Origin: Rhizobium lusitanum
GTDB taxonomy: Bacteria; Pseudomonadota; Alphaproteobacteria; Rhizobiales; Rhizobiaceae
Reading direction: 5' to 3'
NCBI RefSeq assembly: GCF_014189535.1
Contig: NZ_CP050305.1
Location: 1 to 64,000, forward strand
Length of the DNA: 64,000 nt
In this document: positions 54,064 to 63,249 of the stretch, one piece after another
How the letters are laid out: the number at the start of each line of letters is the position of its first letter
Position numbering within the stretch: position 1 is the first letter of the stretch
The notes under the pieces: generated by a model
The model's input: only the letters and a program-made list of their open reading frames with translations
The model's database searches: none
Told to the model about the DNA's origin: nothing
Position numbers and translations under genes: made by a program

Positions 54064-56417
54064 GACGCTTCGAGAAAGTCGTGGCTGTTGTCGCCGGACC
54101 GATCGTCGGCGTTAGCGCGGCCTTCTACGCCTGGTCGGCAAGCTACGCGGCTGCCTCATACGTGATGCTGAAAAGCTCGACCATGTGGAAGAGTTTTGTG
54201 AGCGGCGACGTGCTGATACCGGCAAAGCAAGCCTGGTATTATCTTGGCAATCCGATCGTCACGAAGCTGATTTCGGCTGCGACGATGTCGACGCTGGCAT
54301 TGAGTGCGGTCGTCGCTATTGGGATCACATTGGCGATAAAGCGGCCCTGGCAGGTCCGCCCGCCCGCCGACGGCTCCCGTTTTGCAACGCTTAAGGATCT
54401 CGAAAGTGCAGGCCTATTGTGCGGCACGCCCGGCAAGTCGGTGCTGCTCGGCACCTTCGGCAAGGGCCGCAATGCGGTTGACGTCCGCTATAGCGGTGAC
54501 AGCCACTTCTTCGTCAACGGACCATCCCGCTCAGGCAAAGGGCGAGGATTCGTCATGCCGAACCTTCTCGAATATGAGGGATCGGTCATCGTGCTCGATG
54601 TGAAGCTGGAAAACTACACGCTGACCGGACCCGCACGTATGGCGATGGGACAGCGGTGCTATGTCTTCGCGCCAGGATCTGCGCATTCACATCGTTGGAA
54701 TCCGCTCGACTTCGTGCGCGACTGGCCGGAGCGATCAACGGATCTGATCAATCTGGCCGCAACGCTGTTGCCGATCGGCGAGAAAGAGGAGGCCTATTGG
54801 AAGCAGACCGCCCGGGGGCTACTTGCTGGCGCTCTTGGATATGTGCTGGAGTCGGCGTCCATGGAGGGCAGGCGAAACTTGCGCTCCGTGCTGCGGCTGC
54901 TTTCGACCGGCCGTCCGTTCTCGGCCATGCTGCAAGAGATCATCGACAATGAACCGGAACTCGACCAGTTTATTCTGGGGAGCTTTCGCCAGCACCTCGG
55001 GCGTGACGAGGAACAGCGGCCGTCGTTCGAGGGCCATGTGACGACGGCACTTGCTGCGTTCAACAACCTCCTGATCGCCGAGGCCTGTTCGGCAAGTGAC
55101 TTCGATATCCGCAATCTGCGTCGCAAACCGTTTTCGCTATTCATCGCAGCACCTGTCTCGGACTTCGGGACGGTGGAGCCGATTATCCGGCTTCTGATCC
55201 AGCAGATCCATGATGTGATGCTGCGGTCACTGCCTGGTGCGGAAGAACCGCACAAGATCCTGATGATGCTCGACGAGTTCTACCAGTTCGAGCGGCTGCC
55301 TGAAATCATCAAGCGGGCTCCCCTGGTCGCTGGCTACGGACTGACGATAGCGCTCGTCGCCCAGAACATTCCGCAGATCGACGAACGATATGGCCAGCAA
55401 ACCCGAAATGCGCTTCTTGGCAATATGGACGTCAAGCTCAGTATCGCTGTCGGCGATGACGCCACAGCGAAAATCGTCTCCGATAATCTCGGTCGCAAAT
55501 ATGAGGAGCGAGAGGGCTGGGGGCGGCAGACAGGGCTTCTCTTTGGAAAGCAGGCATCGTCCGGTCGGTTTGAATTAATGCCGCTGATGGACCCGGGTTC
55601 GGTGCAGCGCCTGGATGATGAGAATACGATCCTGCAGGTGCGCAGCGGCTATGGCGCCATCCTGAACAAGCTGAATTTTTATAGCGATGCACGGTTTATA
55701 GCGCGGCGACGGGAGGTTGAGGGGTGGAAGAGCGAGCTTGTCATTCCGGAGGTCAGGATCCGGACCGAATGGCCACTATTCGCGCCTCAGCCACTGGGGT
55801 TGGTCGTGGAATTGCCAGAAATTCGGGCTGAACAGCGCGAATCCTGGGCCGTTGACCACGAGATGATCGTGCTGGAACACGCAGACGCTGTGTTCGTTGA
55901 GCCGGCGCGGCTCATGCATATCTATCGATCGGCGATATCCGCCATAGACGACCAGCCGACTGCCGATCTGCTGTTTCGGCTGAGGACTGCGCCTGGAACG
56001 ATCGGCGATATAAAAGGAGAGAAAAGCCGCTTGGTTCGGCAGAACAGGCGCGCAAGAGAGCAGGCAATGGCGTCGGTCTGGCCGCTGCGCAAGGCGATCT
56101 CTGAAGCGCGTTGGGCTGTCATTGCCGCGCGGCTCTCCGACAGGGCGGAGCGTGAGGAACTGTTCTTCATGCCCGGCGCGAAGTCATCCCCGGTGGATCT
56201 TGATGTCGACGAGGACGAGACGAAACAGCTGGATCTGGGGTTCTTCTCCGCCCAACAGGCCGTAGGCCACGTCGTGGGCATTGCTGAAAACGTGCTTGGC
56301 AATGAGCATGTGAATGATCCAAATGCTCTGACAGGTGCGCTCGCCAGTCTAAGGGCTGCTTTGGACCATTCCATGATGGAATACGAGGAGGAGAACCGTC
56401 TGCCGGTCTCCCCCTGA
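54060..56417 (+). CDS. virD4: VirD4-like coupling protein
   Basis: The 785-residue TraG/VirD4 coupling ATPase has two N-terminal helices (VVAVVAGPIVGVSAAFYAW and TLALSAVVAIGITLAI), Walker A GPSRSGKGRG (~153), Walker B ILMMLDEFYQF (~400) and the VAQNIPQIDERYG motif. It recruits the relaxosome and pumps the DNA into the VirB channel. Its C-terminal tail (from ~600) is longer than in Agrobacterium VirD4, with an acidic stretch (DLDVDEDETKQLDLG). ATG 54060 shares ATGA with the virB11 stop; ATG 54048 is possible. No relaxase gene is in the window. Confidence 0.92.
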   Translation: MRRFEKVVAVVAGPIVGVSAAFYAWSASYAAASYVMLKSSTMWKSFVSGDVLIPAKQAWYYLGNPIVTKLISAATMSTLALSAVVAIGITLAIKRPWQVRPPADGSRFATLKDLESAGLLCGTPGKSVLLGTFGKGRNAVDVRYSGDSHFFVNGPSRSGKGRGFVMPNLLEYEGSVIVLDVKLENYTLTGPARMAMGQRCYVFAPGSAHSHRWNPLDFVRDWPERSTDLINLAATLLPIGEKEEAYWKQTARGLLAGALGYVLESASMEGRRNLRSVLRLLSTGRPFSAMLQEIIDNEPELDQFILGSFRQHLGRDEEQRPSFEGHVTTALAAFNNLLIAEACSASDFDIRNLRRKPFSLFIAAPVSDFGTVEPIIRLLIQQIHDVMLRSLPGAEEPHKILMMLDEFYQFERLPEIIKRAPLVAGYGLTIALVAQNIPQIDERYGQQTRNALLGNMDVKLSIAVGDDATAKIVSDNLGRKYEEREGWGRQTGLLFGKQASSGRFELMPLMDPGSVQRLDDENTILQVRSGYGAILNKLNFYSDARFIARRREVEGWKSELVIPEVRIRTEWPLFAPQPLGLVVELPEIRAEQRESWAVDHEMIVLEHADAVFVEPARLMHIYRSAISAIDDQPTADLLFRLRTAPGTIGDIKGEKSRLVRQNRRAREQAMASVWPLRKAISEARWAVIAARLSDRAEREELFFMPGAKSSPVDLDVDEDETKQLDLGFFSAQQAVGHVVGIAENVLGNEHVNDPNALTGALASLRAALDHSMMEYEEENRLPVSP

Positions 56418-56521
56418 CAAATCGAACAACGACGTGATTGTAAGTACGGCCAGAAAATCGCGATAGAGTTTCATTTTGGCGATCGGAATTTTCGCGCGAT
56501 AGCTGTTACCTTGCGGGCGGC

Positions 56522-57241
56522 GTGTCTGATCTATATGAAGTCGAAGAGCGTTTAGACCCGCTCGGTCCATTTCCACCGACTTGCTTTCCTGGCTTCACGA
56601 TCACCATGACATCACGCGAGAAATACAACGCTTATCGTCGGGCCTGGTGGGCAAAATCGCTCGGTGAGCACCTGACGGAATCTCGTGTGTTTCTCCCGCG
56701 GGACGCTCACGATTGGGTCATGCGCTTTGCAGCAGACGTTGAGGAGCGACTTCCTTTCGTTCTGGGTAAGCTCATTGTTGCACAGATAAAGGGCGTAGAA
56801 GAGAAGGCCGAGACCGAACCCGTCGTCCCGGCTCAGCAGCAAAACCAAGCCGCTGACGAGACGAGCAGCGTCGAGGCTATCTCCGCCGACAATCTTCATA
56901 AGCTGGTCTATGTCGTTCTGGCATCGCGTTTCCCCAATGATACGGGATCCACGCGGTTGAGGCAGGTTGGCTTTCTGGCAGCAGTGGCGGCTGAGATTGC
57001 CGATGGCCGAAAGCCGACGGCGAGCTCCATTGCGAACCACACTGACAATCACGTCTCGCAAATCACCGGGCTGGCGAAGACCATGAAGGACAGGGGGGTC
57101 ATTGATGTTCGCAACGCTTCGTCGGTTCGAAAGGGCAAGGCCGCCAAGATCTTCAGCATTCGCCCGGATGCTCTCAAAGCGATCCATGCCGCTCATCTCG
57201 AGGTAACGGGGCAAGTGATCGACGACATCACGCCCCCCTGA
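56522..57241 (+). CDS. Winged-helix protein between virD4 and repC
   Basis: The 239-residue protein has an N-terminal part (residues 1-120) of charged helices of no known family, and a C-terminal MarR/ROK-type winged helix (residues ~125-235: STRLRQVGFLAAVAAEIADGRKPTASSIANHTDNHVSQITGLAKTMKDRGVIDVR). The start is uncertain: GTG 56522 gives full length, ATG 56606 would remove 28 residues, and neither has a good ribosome site. Position between the transfer operon and repC suggests a plasmid-borne regulator of transfer or copy number; that is inference. Not clearly homologous to RepA or RepB. Confidence 0.6.
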   Translation: MSDLYEVEERLDPLGPFPPTCFPGFTITMTSREKYNAYRRAWWAKSLGEHLTESRVFLPRDAHDWVMRFAADVEERLPFVLGKLIVAQIKGVEEKAETEPVVPAQQQNQAADETSSVEAISADNLHKLVYVVLASRFPNDTGSTRLRQVGFLAAVAAEIADGRKPTASSIANHTDNHVSQITGLAKTMKDRGVIDVRNASSVRKGKAAKIFSIRPDALKAIHAAHLEVTGQVIDDITPP

Positions 57242-57452
57242 AAATATCCTTCCAAGATCGGTCTATGACGACTCGTTCGCAACGGACGAGAGTCATTTCC
57301 TTGTCTTCACCGCATCGTTTGCTATATTGCTCGTTTAAGCGGCTTCTTTGCGCTGCTTGAAAACGAACGGGTTCAATATCAACGGTTTACACCATTGATC
57401 GGTCATTCAGCGATTCGATTGGTGAGGTGAAAGGACAGTACACGGCAAAACG

Positions 57453-57536
57453 AAAAAGACCCTGAAAGTTGGCGCTTTCAAGGTCAATCCGTCAAAGCTC
57501 AAGGCTTGAATAAGGGGTAAGTCACCCACAAGAACT
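57453..57536 (-). ncRNA. Predicted antisense RNA (ctRNA/incA-like) upstream of repC
   Basis: On the minus strand there is a -35 TTGACA (57566-57571), a 17-base spacer and -10 GAAAAT (57543-57548), so transcription should start near 57536. About 80 bases downstream lies a hairpin (57458-57485, 11-bp stem with one mismatch) whose minus-strand 3' side runs into TTTTTCGTTTT. This order (promoter, short RNA, terminator, opposite to repC) matches the ctRNA genes of repABC and repC plasmids, which repress repC and set copy number and incompatibility. The rest of 57242-57630 holds no gene. Confidence 0.7.
57458..57485 (-). terminator. Terminator of the predicted ctRNA
   Basis: GACC plus CTGAAAG pairs with CTTTCA plus AGGTC around the loop TTGGCG; on the minus strand it is followed by five T, CG, four T. 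It resembles the conserved ctRNA terminator of rhizobial rep regions. Confidence 0.65.
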
Positions 57537-57542
57537 ACGGTG

Positions 57543-57571
57543 ATTTTCTCCATAAAACACATCATTGTCAA
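57543..57571 (-). promoter_or_regulatory. Promoter of the predicted ctRNA
   Basis: Minus-strand TTGACA and GAAAAT, exactly 17 bases apart. The -35 is a perfect sigma-70 consensus. Confidence 0.65.
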
Positions 57572-57630
57572 GCAGTGACGCCATTTTGGTGAGCGGTTTT
57601 CTGTTGCCGTGTCCTTGGAAGAGGACGCGA

Positions 57631-58931
57631 ATGACAAGCATGCCAAATTCCCATCGTGTCTATGCTAACCGGCGGGTGACCGCCGCTAGCCTTGACACTC
57701 ACCGCACTGTTGCAAGTTACCAAGCGGATCATCGAACCAGATCCAGTATCAGTCGTCCTTCGCGGACGCAGGCGCTGCAGGTGGCCAAACGTTACGCCTC
57801 AGCAATCGGGCTGAAGGCCGCAAAGATTGCGCTAATCGACCAGCTATTTGCCTTCAGCATGGCCATAGACTGGTCCGACGCTCAGACCGTTCCGGTCGTT
57901 TGGCCATCAAATGAATTGTTGGCCCGGCGCCTGGGCATCAAAATATCGACCCTGAAATATCATCTTGCCGGCTTGGTCGAAGCGGGTCTGATTTGCTACT
58001 CCGACCATCCGACCTATCAGCGTCGTGGCCGGCGCAGTGAGGATGGCCGCATCGCCGAGGCCTACGGCATCAATTTATCGCCAATTGCGGCCCGGTACAG
58101 CGAACTACTCGATCTCGCAGATACAGCGGACTTTGAAGCACGAAAGTGCAAGGGCCTCTCCAATCAGCGCACTCTGCTCAGGAGGGGCATCGCGGCAATC
58201 ATAGAGGCGGCGAGGCTGGAACTGGGATCACTCAGCGATGAGTGGAATTCGGTGCTAGCACGCCTTGATCGACTTCGCGAGCGACGTGGGCGGGGATCGG
58301 TCGAACTGGCTGATGTCGTTGACGCGCTTGAGGCTCTGCGCGCTGAGGCAGCCGAGCTCCTTGAGGTTCTCTATGACAGCCGAGATTTCAACACCGCGGT
58401 AGCGAAAACTCGGCCTCTACAAACTACAGCTGAAACTCGACATTCTGAATCTTGTAATGGAGAGCGGAATTGCGCTGACGCGCAATACATTGGTGAGCCC
58501 AGCGCCATTGGCGCGATGGCTTATGAAAAAAGCCTGCGGATACTCCGGCGCCAAGCAAGCGAAAAACGCAGCCAGCGGTGCCGGATGACGACATTGTCAA
58601 CGTTTCGTTGCCGCTGCTGCGCTCGGCATTGGTCCATTTGTCTCAGATGGTGCCCGAGGTGTTCGATCACTGGGCGGTGTTCCGCTCTTCGGGTGGGCTT
58701 CTTTGCCGACTGTGTTACGTCAATCCCCAAGTCTATCAGGAGGCCGTGGAGGTGCTTGGGCAGGATCTTGCGATTGTCGCCTTGGCGCTGACTGCTGAAC
58801 GCAACGCAGATGGTTCTGTTTTGAACCCGGGCGGATATTTGCGAGAACTGATCAATCGGCGCCGCCAGGGGACTTTGCGATTAAGCCGATCTCTGTTCGG
58901 GATGGCGTCATCAATTCGAAAGGTACATTAG
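57631..58931 (+). pseudogene. repC: Replication initiator RepC, interrupted by a frameshift in its C-terminal half
   Basis: From ATG 57631 (GGAAGAGGA five bases upstream) the protein shows the RepC N-terminal winged helix (KAAKIALIDQLFAFSMAIDWSDAQTVPVVWPSNELLARRLGIKISTLKYHLAGLVEAGLI) and the central helical region. At 58526-58531 a run of six A joins frame 1 to frame 3: one extra A would give YEKKPADTPAPSKRKTQP and continue to the RepC C-terminal domain (LLRSALVHLSQMVPEVFDHWAVF ... NPGGYLRELINRR), ending at 58931. RepC binds the origin inside its own gene. repA and repB are not next to it, so this is a repC-only replicon or a leftover of repABC. Confidence 0.82.
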
Positions 58932-59028
58932 TGATCGCGCGTCACGCGCTCGAGCAGCAAAATGACGAATTACGCTGGAAAAGCCACCGTCGGGATCAGT
59001 TTGAAGGCCTGCTCGCAAAGGTGTTGCG

Positions 59029-59322
59029 TCAGCTATCTGTCTTTTGAAGAAGGAGAACGACCTCGTATCCAAAAGTTTTTAGTAGAAATCCGGCTGGTTC
59101 GGCCTCATCCGTGACGACGTCTATGGAGTCGCTTTCACGAACTTCGCCGGAAATTTGCAGCCCCTGATCGAAGCAATGGACGGTCCATTCAGCAAATGAT
59201 TGATACCCCTGTTGCCGGGCGAGCTGGTCCAGCGCGAAACCCCGCGCACTGTTCTTGCTCAAGCCGATATGGGGGACGTTTACGACAATGGTGTTAGCGG
59301 CATTAGCCATATTCGAACTCAT
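59029..59322 (-). CDS. Small protein of unknown function beside the rcgA-like gene
   Basis: The 97-residue product starts MSSNMANAANTIVVNVPHIGL from ATG 59322. It has no signal peptide. The sequence ARGFALDQLARQQGYQSFAEW looks like a helix-turn-helix-like amphipathic pair, and the C-terminal half has two short beta strands (EVRESDSIDVVTDE, FGYEVVLLLQ). It is divergent from the large membrane protein starting at 59478, with about 155 bases between, and ends just after the repC region. Function is unknown; a small regulator of the neighbouring genes would be reasonable. Confidence 0.5.
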   Translation of the reverse strand: MSSNMANAANTIVVNVPHIGLSKNSARGFALDQLARQQGYQSFAEWTVHCFDQGLQISGEVRESDSIDVVTDEAEPAGFLLKTFGYEVVLLLQKTDS

Positions 59323-59477
59323 TTTCCCAAAGTGATGATTGACAATGCGGAGGCGATCGAGTGTCGAGGCATGCCTTGTCCCTCTGATGGACAATGCAGG
59401 CGGGTTGATATAGCGGTTGATTGGGGAGAAAGGCACGATAGGATACGAAATGCAACGAAATCAAAGCCGGTAAGCTT

Positions 59478-61094
59478 TTGTTAAAAAACGGAAAAGTTTT
59501 TATCCCGCCGCCAGACGACGGGAGTGATTTCAAAGAATTATTCAAACGATTGGCTGCGGCCGGAGCGGGCCGGCCTTTGGGCAGTGACGGTTTCCCTGCA
59601 GGGCCGTGGACGCCGGAGCTTCTTGCGTCGGCGATTTCACAGATTGATTCGAACCGGGTTGGGGTGGATCTGCGAACGGTACAGCTTTGGTTTCAAGAGA
59701 ACGAGAAGGGGATCAGCACTGCCAACATTCGTTGGCTTGCGAGGATTTTTGGGTGCGATGATCCAGTCGCAACCAGTGAATGGCAGATAGAGCTTGGCGA
59801 GGCGCAATCTCGGTTCACGGCAAAGAGACGAGAATCGAAGAATGCGAGAAGCAGCGCCAGCGTTGCGCCCGGGGTTCCGGAAGTGGCATGGACTGCGACT
59901 GTCGCTGATGTAACAGGGGCGCCGGCGGAGTTGGCGCGGCAGACCGATATCAAGCGGTCGGACCAGGGGCTCGGTTTGGCCCTGAGATCGGAAGCGCTTT
60001 TTTCCCGCGGTTCTCCCTTGAATTTACCGGCGTCGGTATTTGCGGGTGCCACAGCTCTTGGTTTCTTGTCTTATATCACAGGCATTCACAGCGCCACTTA
60101 CGTCCGGGCGGACGGCGTCGTGAAGCAGGTTGGGTTTCTTTGGGCGCCGAATTGGACATTCCTCTTCATGGTGCTCCTGCCGCTGTTCTTTTCGCTTGTG
60201 ACAGAGCTGCTCGTCTTTTGGAAAGGTGAAGGGCGTCTGAAGCTGTTAGCGCAGGGCGACAAGATGGAAAGCGACCATCATTGGGGGCGCAATGTAGAGG
60301 CTTCTTCCTATTCATATTGGGCAGTTTTTTTGATTTGCGTATTGTTCGCCGGTCTTTTTCAATGGATCGGCGTGTGTTTGGTCCCACTAATAAAAGGCGG
60401 CGCCGACTATGCGACAAGCTGGGGTACTTTAGCTGTTGTGCGCCCCGAAATCATATCGGTGCCAATGTCGATTGTGTTCACAGCGCTCGCATATCTATAC
60501 ATGTGCCTGTGCTTTTACCTGTTTTTCGTAGGTCTCATTTTGCTTCACACGATGGTCCATGATCTCTCGAGAATTGAAGAGGCATCGAAGACCCGGCCGG
60601 AGGTGGAATATCGACACGAATTCAATGAACTCGGTCTCAGACTGATGCGCGGAATTTTCCGGTGTACGGTTTTGGGTGTTTTGGTTGCCATATGCATGAA
60701 AGCCCAAAGCGCTTACCTGACATCGAACCGAGAGAACATTATCGCTTGGTTTGTCGGCGATATGTCATCAGCTTTGCATCACCACGCAGATGACAGCAAC
60801 AGGTTCAGCTATAGTATGCCGACGCATTACAGCAGCCTTCTTGTCGCTATTTCGACCTGTGTTGTTTTTCTGTATGGCTCCATCCGTTTAGGTGGCGGAA
60901 GTCGATTTCAGGTGCCTTTGTGGAGGATGTCGGCGGTCGTAGCCTTACTCTTTGTTAGCTACTTGCTGATTGATGCATTTGCAGGCTTTTCGCTCGTTCT
61001 GGGCATTGGAGTCCTCCTCGGGATATATGGCCTGTGTGATCCAGGGTTTGGGCATCGCGAACCGAGTGAGGTAGGAAATCAGCGTGTATCATAA
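59478..61094 (+). CDS. rcgA: RcgA-like membrane protein (conjugation regulator family)
   Basis: The 538-residue protein starts at TTG 59478 (MLKNGKVFIPPPDDG). Residues ~1-120 are soluble and include a helix-turn-helix-like part (DLRTVQLWFQENEKGISTANIRWLARIFG). From ~170 there are seven or eight membrane helices (ASVFAGATALGFLSYITGI, FLFMVLLPLFFSLVTELLVF, YWAVFLICVLFAGLFQWIGVC and others). Gene order, size and partner match the rcgA-rcgR pair of rhizobial conjugative plasmids, where RcgA is required for transfer and RcgR represses it; the assignment rests on my memory of that family and was not searched. It overlaps the hydrolase gene by 11 bases. Confidence 0.6.
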   Translation: MLKNGKVFIPPPDDGSDFKELFKRLAAAGAGRPLGSDGFPAGPWTPELLASAISQIDSNRVGVDLRTVQLWFQENEKGISTANIRWLARIFGCDDPVATSEWQIELGEAQSRFTAKRRESKNARSSASVAPGVPEVAWTATVADVTGAPAELARQTDIKRSDQGLGLALRSEALFSRGSPLNLPASVFAGATALGFLSYITGIHSATYVRADGVVKQVGFLWAPNWTFLFMVLLPLFFSLVTELLVFWKGEGRLKLLAQGDKMESDHHWGRNVEASSYSYWAVFLICVLFAGLFQWIGVCLVPLIKGGADYATSWGTLAVVRPEIISVPMSIVFTALAYLYMCLCFYLFFVGLILLHTMVHDLSRIEEASKTRPEVEYRHEFNELGLRLMRGIFRCTVLGVLVAICMKAQSAYLTSNRENIIAWFVGDMSSALHHHADDSNRFSYSMPTHYSSLLVAISTCVVFLYGSIRLGGGSRFQVPLWRMSAVVALLFVSYLLIDAFAGFSLVLGIGVLLGIYGLCDPGFGHREPSEVGNQRVS

Positions 61095-62088
61095 TTGGCT
61101 TGATCGATGGGATGAGCGGCGGGCGCGGCGCGGTGAGGAGGGGAAGAAATCAACGTATTTCGTCCTTGACGCGGAACGCGCCTTTCCTGGCGCGGAGAAG
61201 GCAGCAAGTCTCGAGGAGTTTTGTGTTCTTGCAGACCAGGCCGTGGCTGATCCCGCCTTCTTCGATGAACCGAGTGGGAGCGATCAAGGTTTTCAAAGGC
61301 AAGATGGGTGGCTCAAATTTCCATCGGGCATGTCTACTGACGTTGAAGAGAACAATGTCGTCTGGGCGAAAATCACAGAAAGCGGGTCTTTCGATCAAGC
61401 ATTGGTGATTTTTCATCACTGGAATGCCAGCGCGCGAAATCGTCAGATTGCCAGCTTTTTCTCGAAACGCGGCATCACGGTTGTCGAGATTGCTATGCCT
61501 TATCACTTCGAACGCAGCCGTCCAGGGGCGGTGCATGCCGACTATATGCTGAGCCCTAATCTCGGTCGAACTATCCAGTCTGTAAGGCAGGCAGTACGGG
61601 ACGGGCGAAAACTCATTCGCTGGTTGAAAAGCGAAGGCTATCGAGAGATTTCCGTTCTTGGTATGAGCTTGGGTTCATGGGTCGCAGGGTTGATCGCAGC
61701 ACACGACGCGAGTGTGTCGAAAGCCTCGTTATTTCTGACGGCGGGAAGTCTCGCGGATATGGTTTGGACGGGGCGCGCGACAAGATCGATACGTGAAAGC
61801 CTTGAGCCTGAGATAAAGCTGACTGACCTCCGTAGGGCTTGGGCACCGCTCAACCTGGAGAATTACGCGCAAAATCTCGCACGACCGGATCTCGCTCTTC
61901 ATGTCGTGCTGGCTAAGAGAGACAAGGTGGTTTTGCCAGAACTATCGCAGAGGTTCATGCAAAGCTTGAAAGACGCCGATGCTCAGCCAAATATTCTGGA
62001 ATTAAACTGTGGGCACTATTCGCTCGGCATGCCGCCTTACATTTTGTTGGCGGGTTTGGGCCTGAAACGGTTTCTGTCGTTCCGCTAG
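61084..62088 (+). CDS. rcgR: Alpha/beta hydrolase, RcgR-like
   Basis: The 334-residue hydrolase has the nucleophile elbow VLGMSLGSWVAGLIAAH (S195), an upstream oxyanion-type strand LVIFHHWNASARNRQ and a C-terminal histidine candidate in LELNCGHYSLGMPPY. The N-terminal 90 residues carry charged helices before the hydrolase core. GTG 61084 overlaps the membrane-protein stop. In the published rhizobial pair RcgR inhibits conjugation and is annotated as a possible signal-lactone hydrolase; if so, this could quench a quorum signal that switches on transfer. Substrate is unproven. Confidence 0.6.
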   Translation: MYHNWLDRWDERRARRGEEGKKSTYFVLDAERAFPGAEKAASLEEFCVLADQAVADPAFFDEPSGSDQGFQRQDGWLKFPSGMSTDVEENNVVWAKITESGSFDQALVIFHHWNASARNRQIASFFSKRGITVVEIAMPYHFERSRPGAVHADYMLSPNLGRTIQSVRQAVRDGRKLIRWLKSEGYREISVLGMSLGSWVAGLIAAHDASVSKASLFLTAGSLADMVWTGRATRSIRESLEPEIKLTDLRRAWAPLNLENYAQNLARPDLALHVVLAKRDKVVLPELSQRFMQSLKDADAQPNILELNCGHYSLGMPPYILLAGLGLKRFLSFR

Positions 62089-62927
62089 GCTCAGAGCTCG
62101 TTGATCAAACCCAGAAGGTGACGGTTGCTGCAATGCTGATGGCCGAGAGGAGGTGCGTGCGAAACGGTGCCCATGCGAGGTCCTGCGCGTATCCAGAGTG
62201 CGAGTGGGTTTCGCGCGAGGTCAATGAAGGGGTTGTCAGCAGCGCCTCTTCGAGCCTGGCGATGATCCGCAGATTGAACCGAGTTCGAACAATCTAATAC
62301 CTCTGCAATTACCTGCCGGCTTTCCAGCTCGTCATGCTTGAGACGTTCAACAACTTCAGCAACGAAATGAGGAGGTGTATTCTGATCAACGGCGATAGTC
62401 TGATGTCTCGTCCCGCGCCGCAAATGGCCAGCTCGATCCTTCTGTCGAACATGCTACCACGGCGGGAGCTTGAGGTGACAGTTTGCCAGCCGGGAAGTCG
62501 ATGGTCGGGAAGTGGTCTGTCGGGCACCGTCATGTCTGGATGGCACCCGCTTGGCAAGATGATTTGGGTGATGTTTGAGCTTGGCGGGTCGGGTGCAGTC
62601 ATGTCTCCGGCCTGTAAGCGCGGCTTAATATGACCGCTGGCCCTGGTGTTTTGCGCTCAAATCGTTCCCTATCAAGTTACCGCGCCTAGTCGCGCTATAC
62701 AGTGCCTGACGACTGTCTGTCGCGACCTTTTCAGTGTTGCGCGATCCCGGTATGGGAGCACGCGGATCTATTCCAAATCATTGGAGCGTGTGCTAGCTGC
62801 GTTATGCTTAGTGAAATGCAGCCATCAAGGACCACAAAGGGGCCGCGGTGAGGGTACGCTAATTGGACCATCTCATAATATTGGTTTTGCTCCGCCGCCT
62901 GGCCTGATTTTACTCCGGCGTTGACAG
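62089..62927. other. Decayed DNA downstream of the rcg-like pair
   Basis: About 840 bases without an intact gene. Minus-strand frames at 62309-62602 contain a stretch (RRIELAICGAGRDIRLSP) that weakly recalls IS66-group small transposase proteins, and several frames are broken by stops. I regard it as remnant DNA. Confidence 0.35.
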
Positions 62928-63077
62928 ATGCCGCGGATGCCTCCGCATGTGTACGAGGTCTGGACATTGTGGCCGGATGGCCCCCACCTGCCAACCCGGG
63001 TGCGGGCGGCCATAGATGCACTCGTAACGGAACTGCCGAAGCAAGCGTCATCTTCACGGCGCTCGAACGAGGGCTGA
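62928..63077 (+). pseudogene. LysR-family regulator, C-terminal fragment
   Basis: A 49-residue frame (VYEVWTLWPDGPHLPTRVRAAIDALVTELP) matches the last part of the LysR co-inducer domain, where VW-x-LWP-x-x-x-HLPxRVR-x-x-IDxL is common. The HTH and most of the ligand domain are missing. A remnant. Confidence 0.6.
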
Positions 63078-63155
63078 CACATGCCTGAAATTGAGTGTTC
63101 GCAGACGGTCGAAGATGCCGCGAATGTCTACGTCATCCATATGGTAGGGAATAAG

Positions 63156-63236
63156 ATGGACCGGCTTTCAGAGATCGAGGCGTTCCCTGCTGTTGTCGAG
63201 ACGGGCGGGTTTACGGCCGCTGGATTGAGAATTTAA
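63156..63236 (+). pseudogene. LysR-family regulator, N-terminal fragment
   Basis: 26 codons reading MDRLSEIEAFPAVVETGGFT and then AAGLRI, the typical start of LysR proteins (helix before the HTH), stop at TAA 63234. The break falls within the first helix-turn-helix. It stands just before a LysR gene on the opposite strand. Confidence 0.65.
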
Positions 63237-63249
63237 GGCCCTGCACCTC

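Noticed and set aside
58522-58533. Programmed -1 frameshift site in repC (A6G)
   Set aside because: The zero-frame codons are GAA AAA AGC, so the run does not fit the X XXY YYZ heptamer; a simple indel or transcriptional slippage explains it better.
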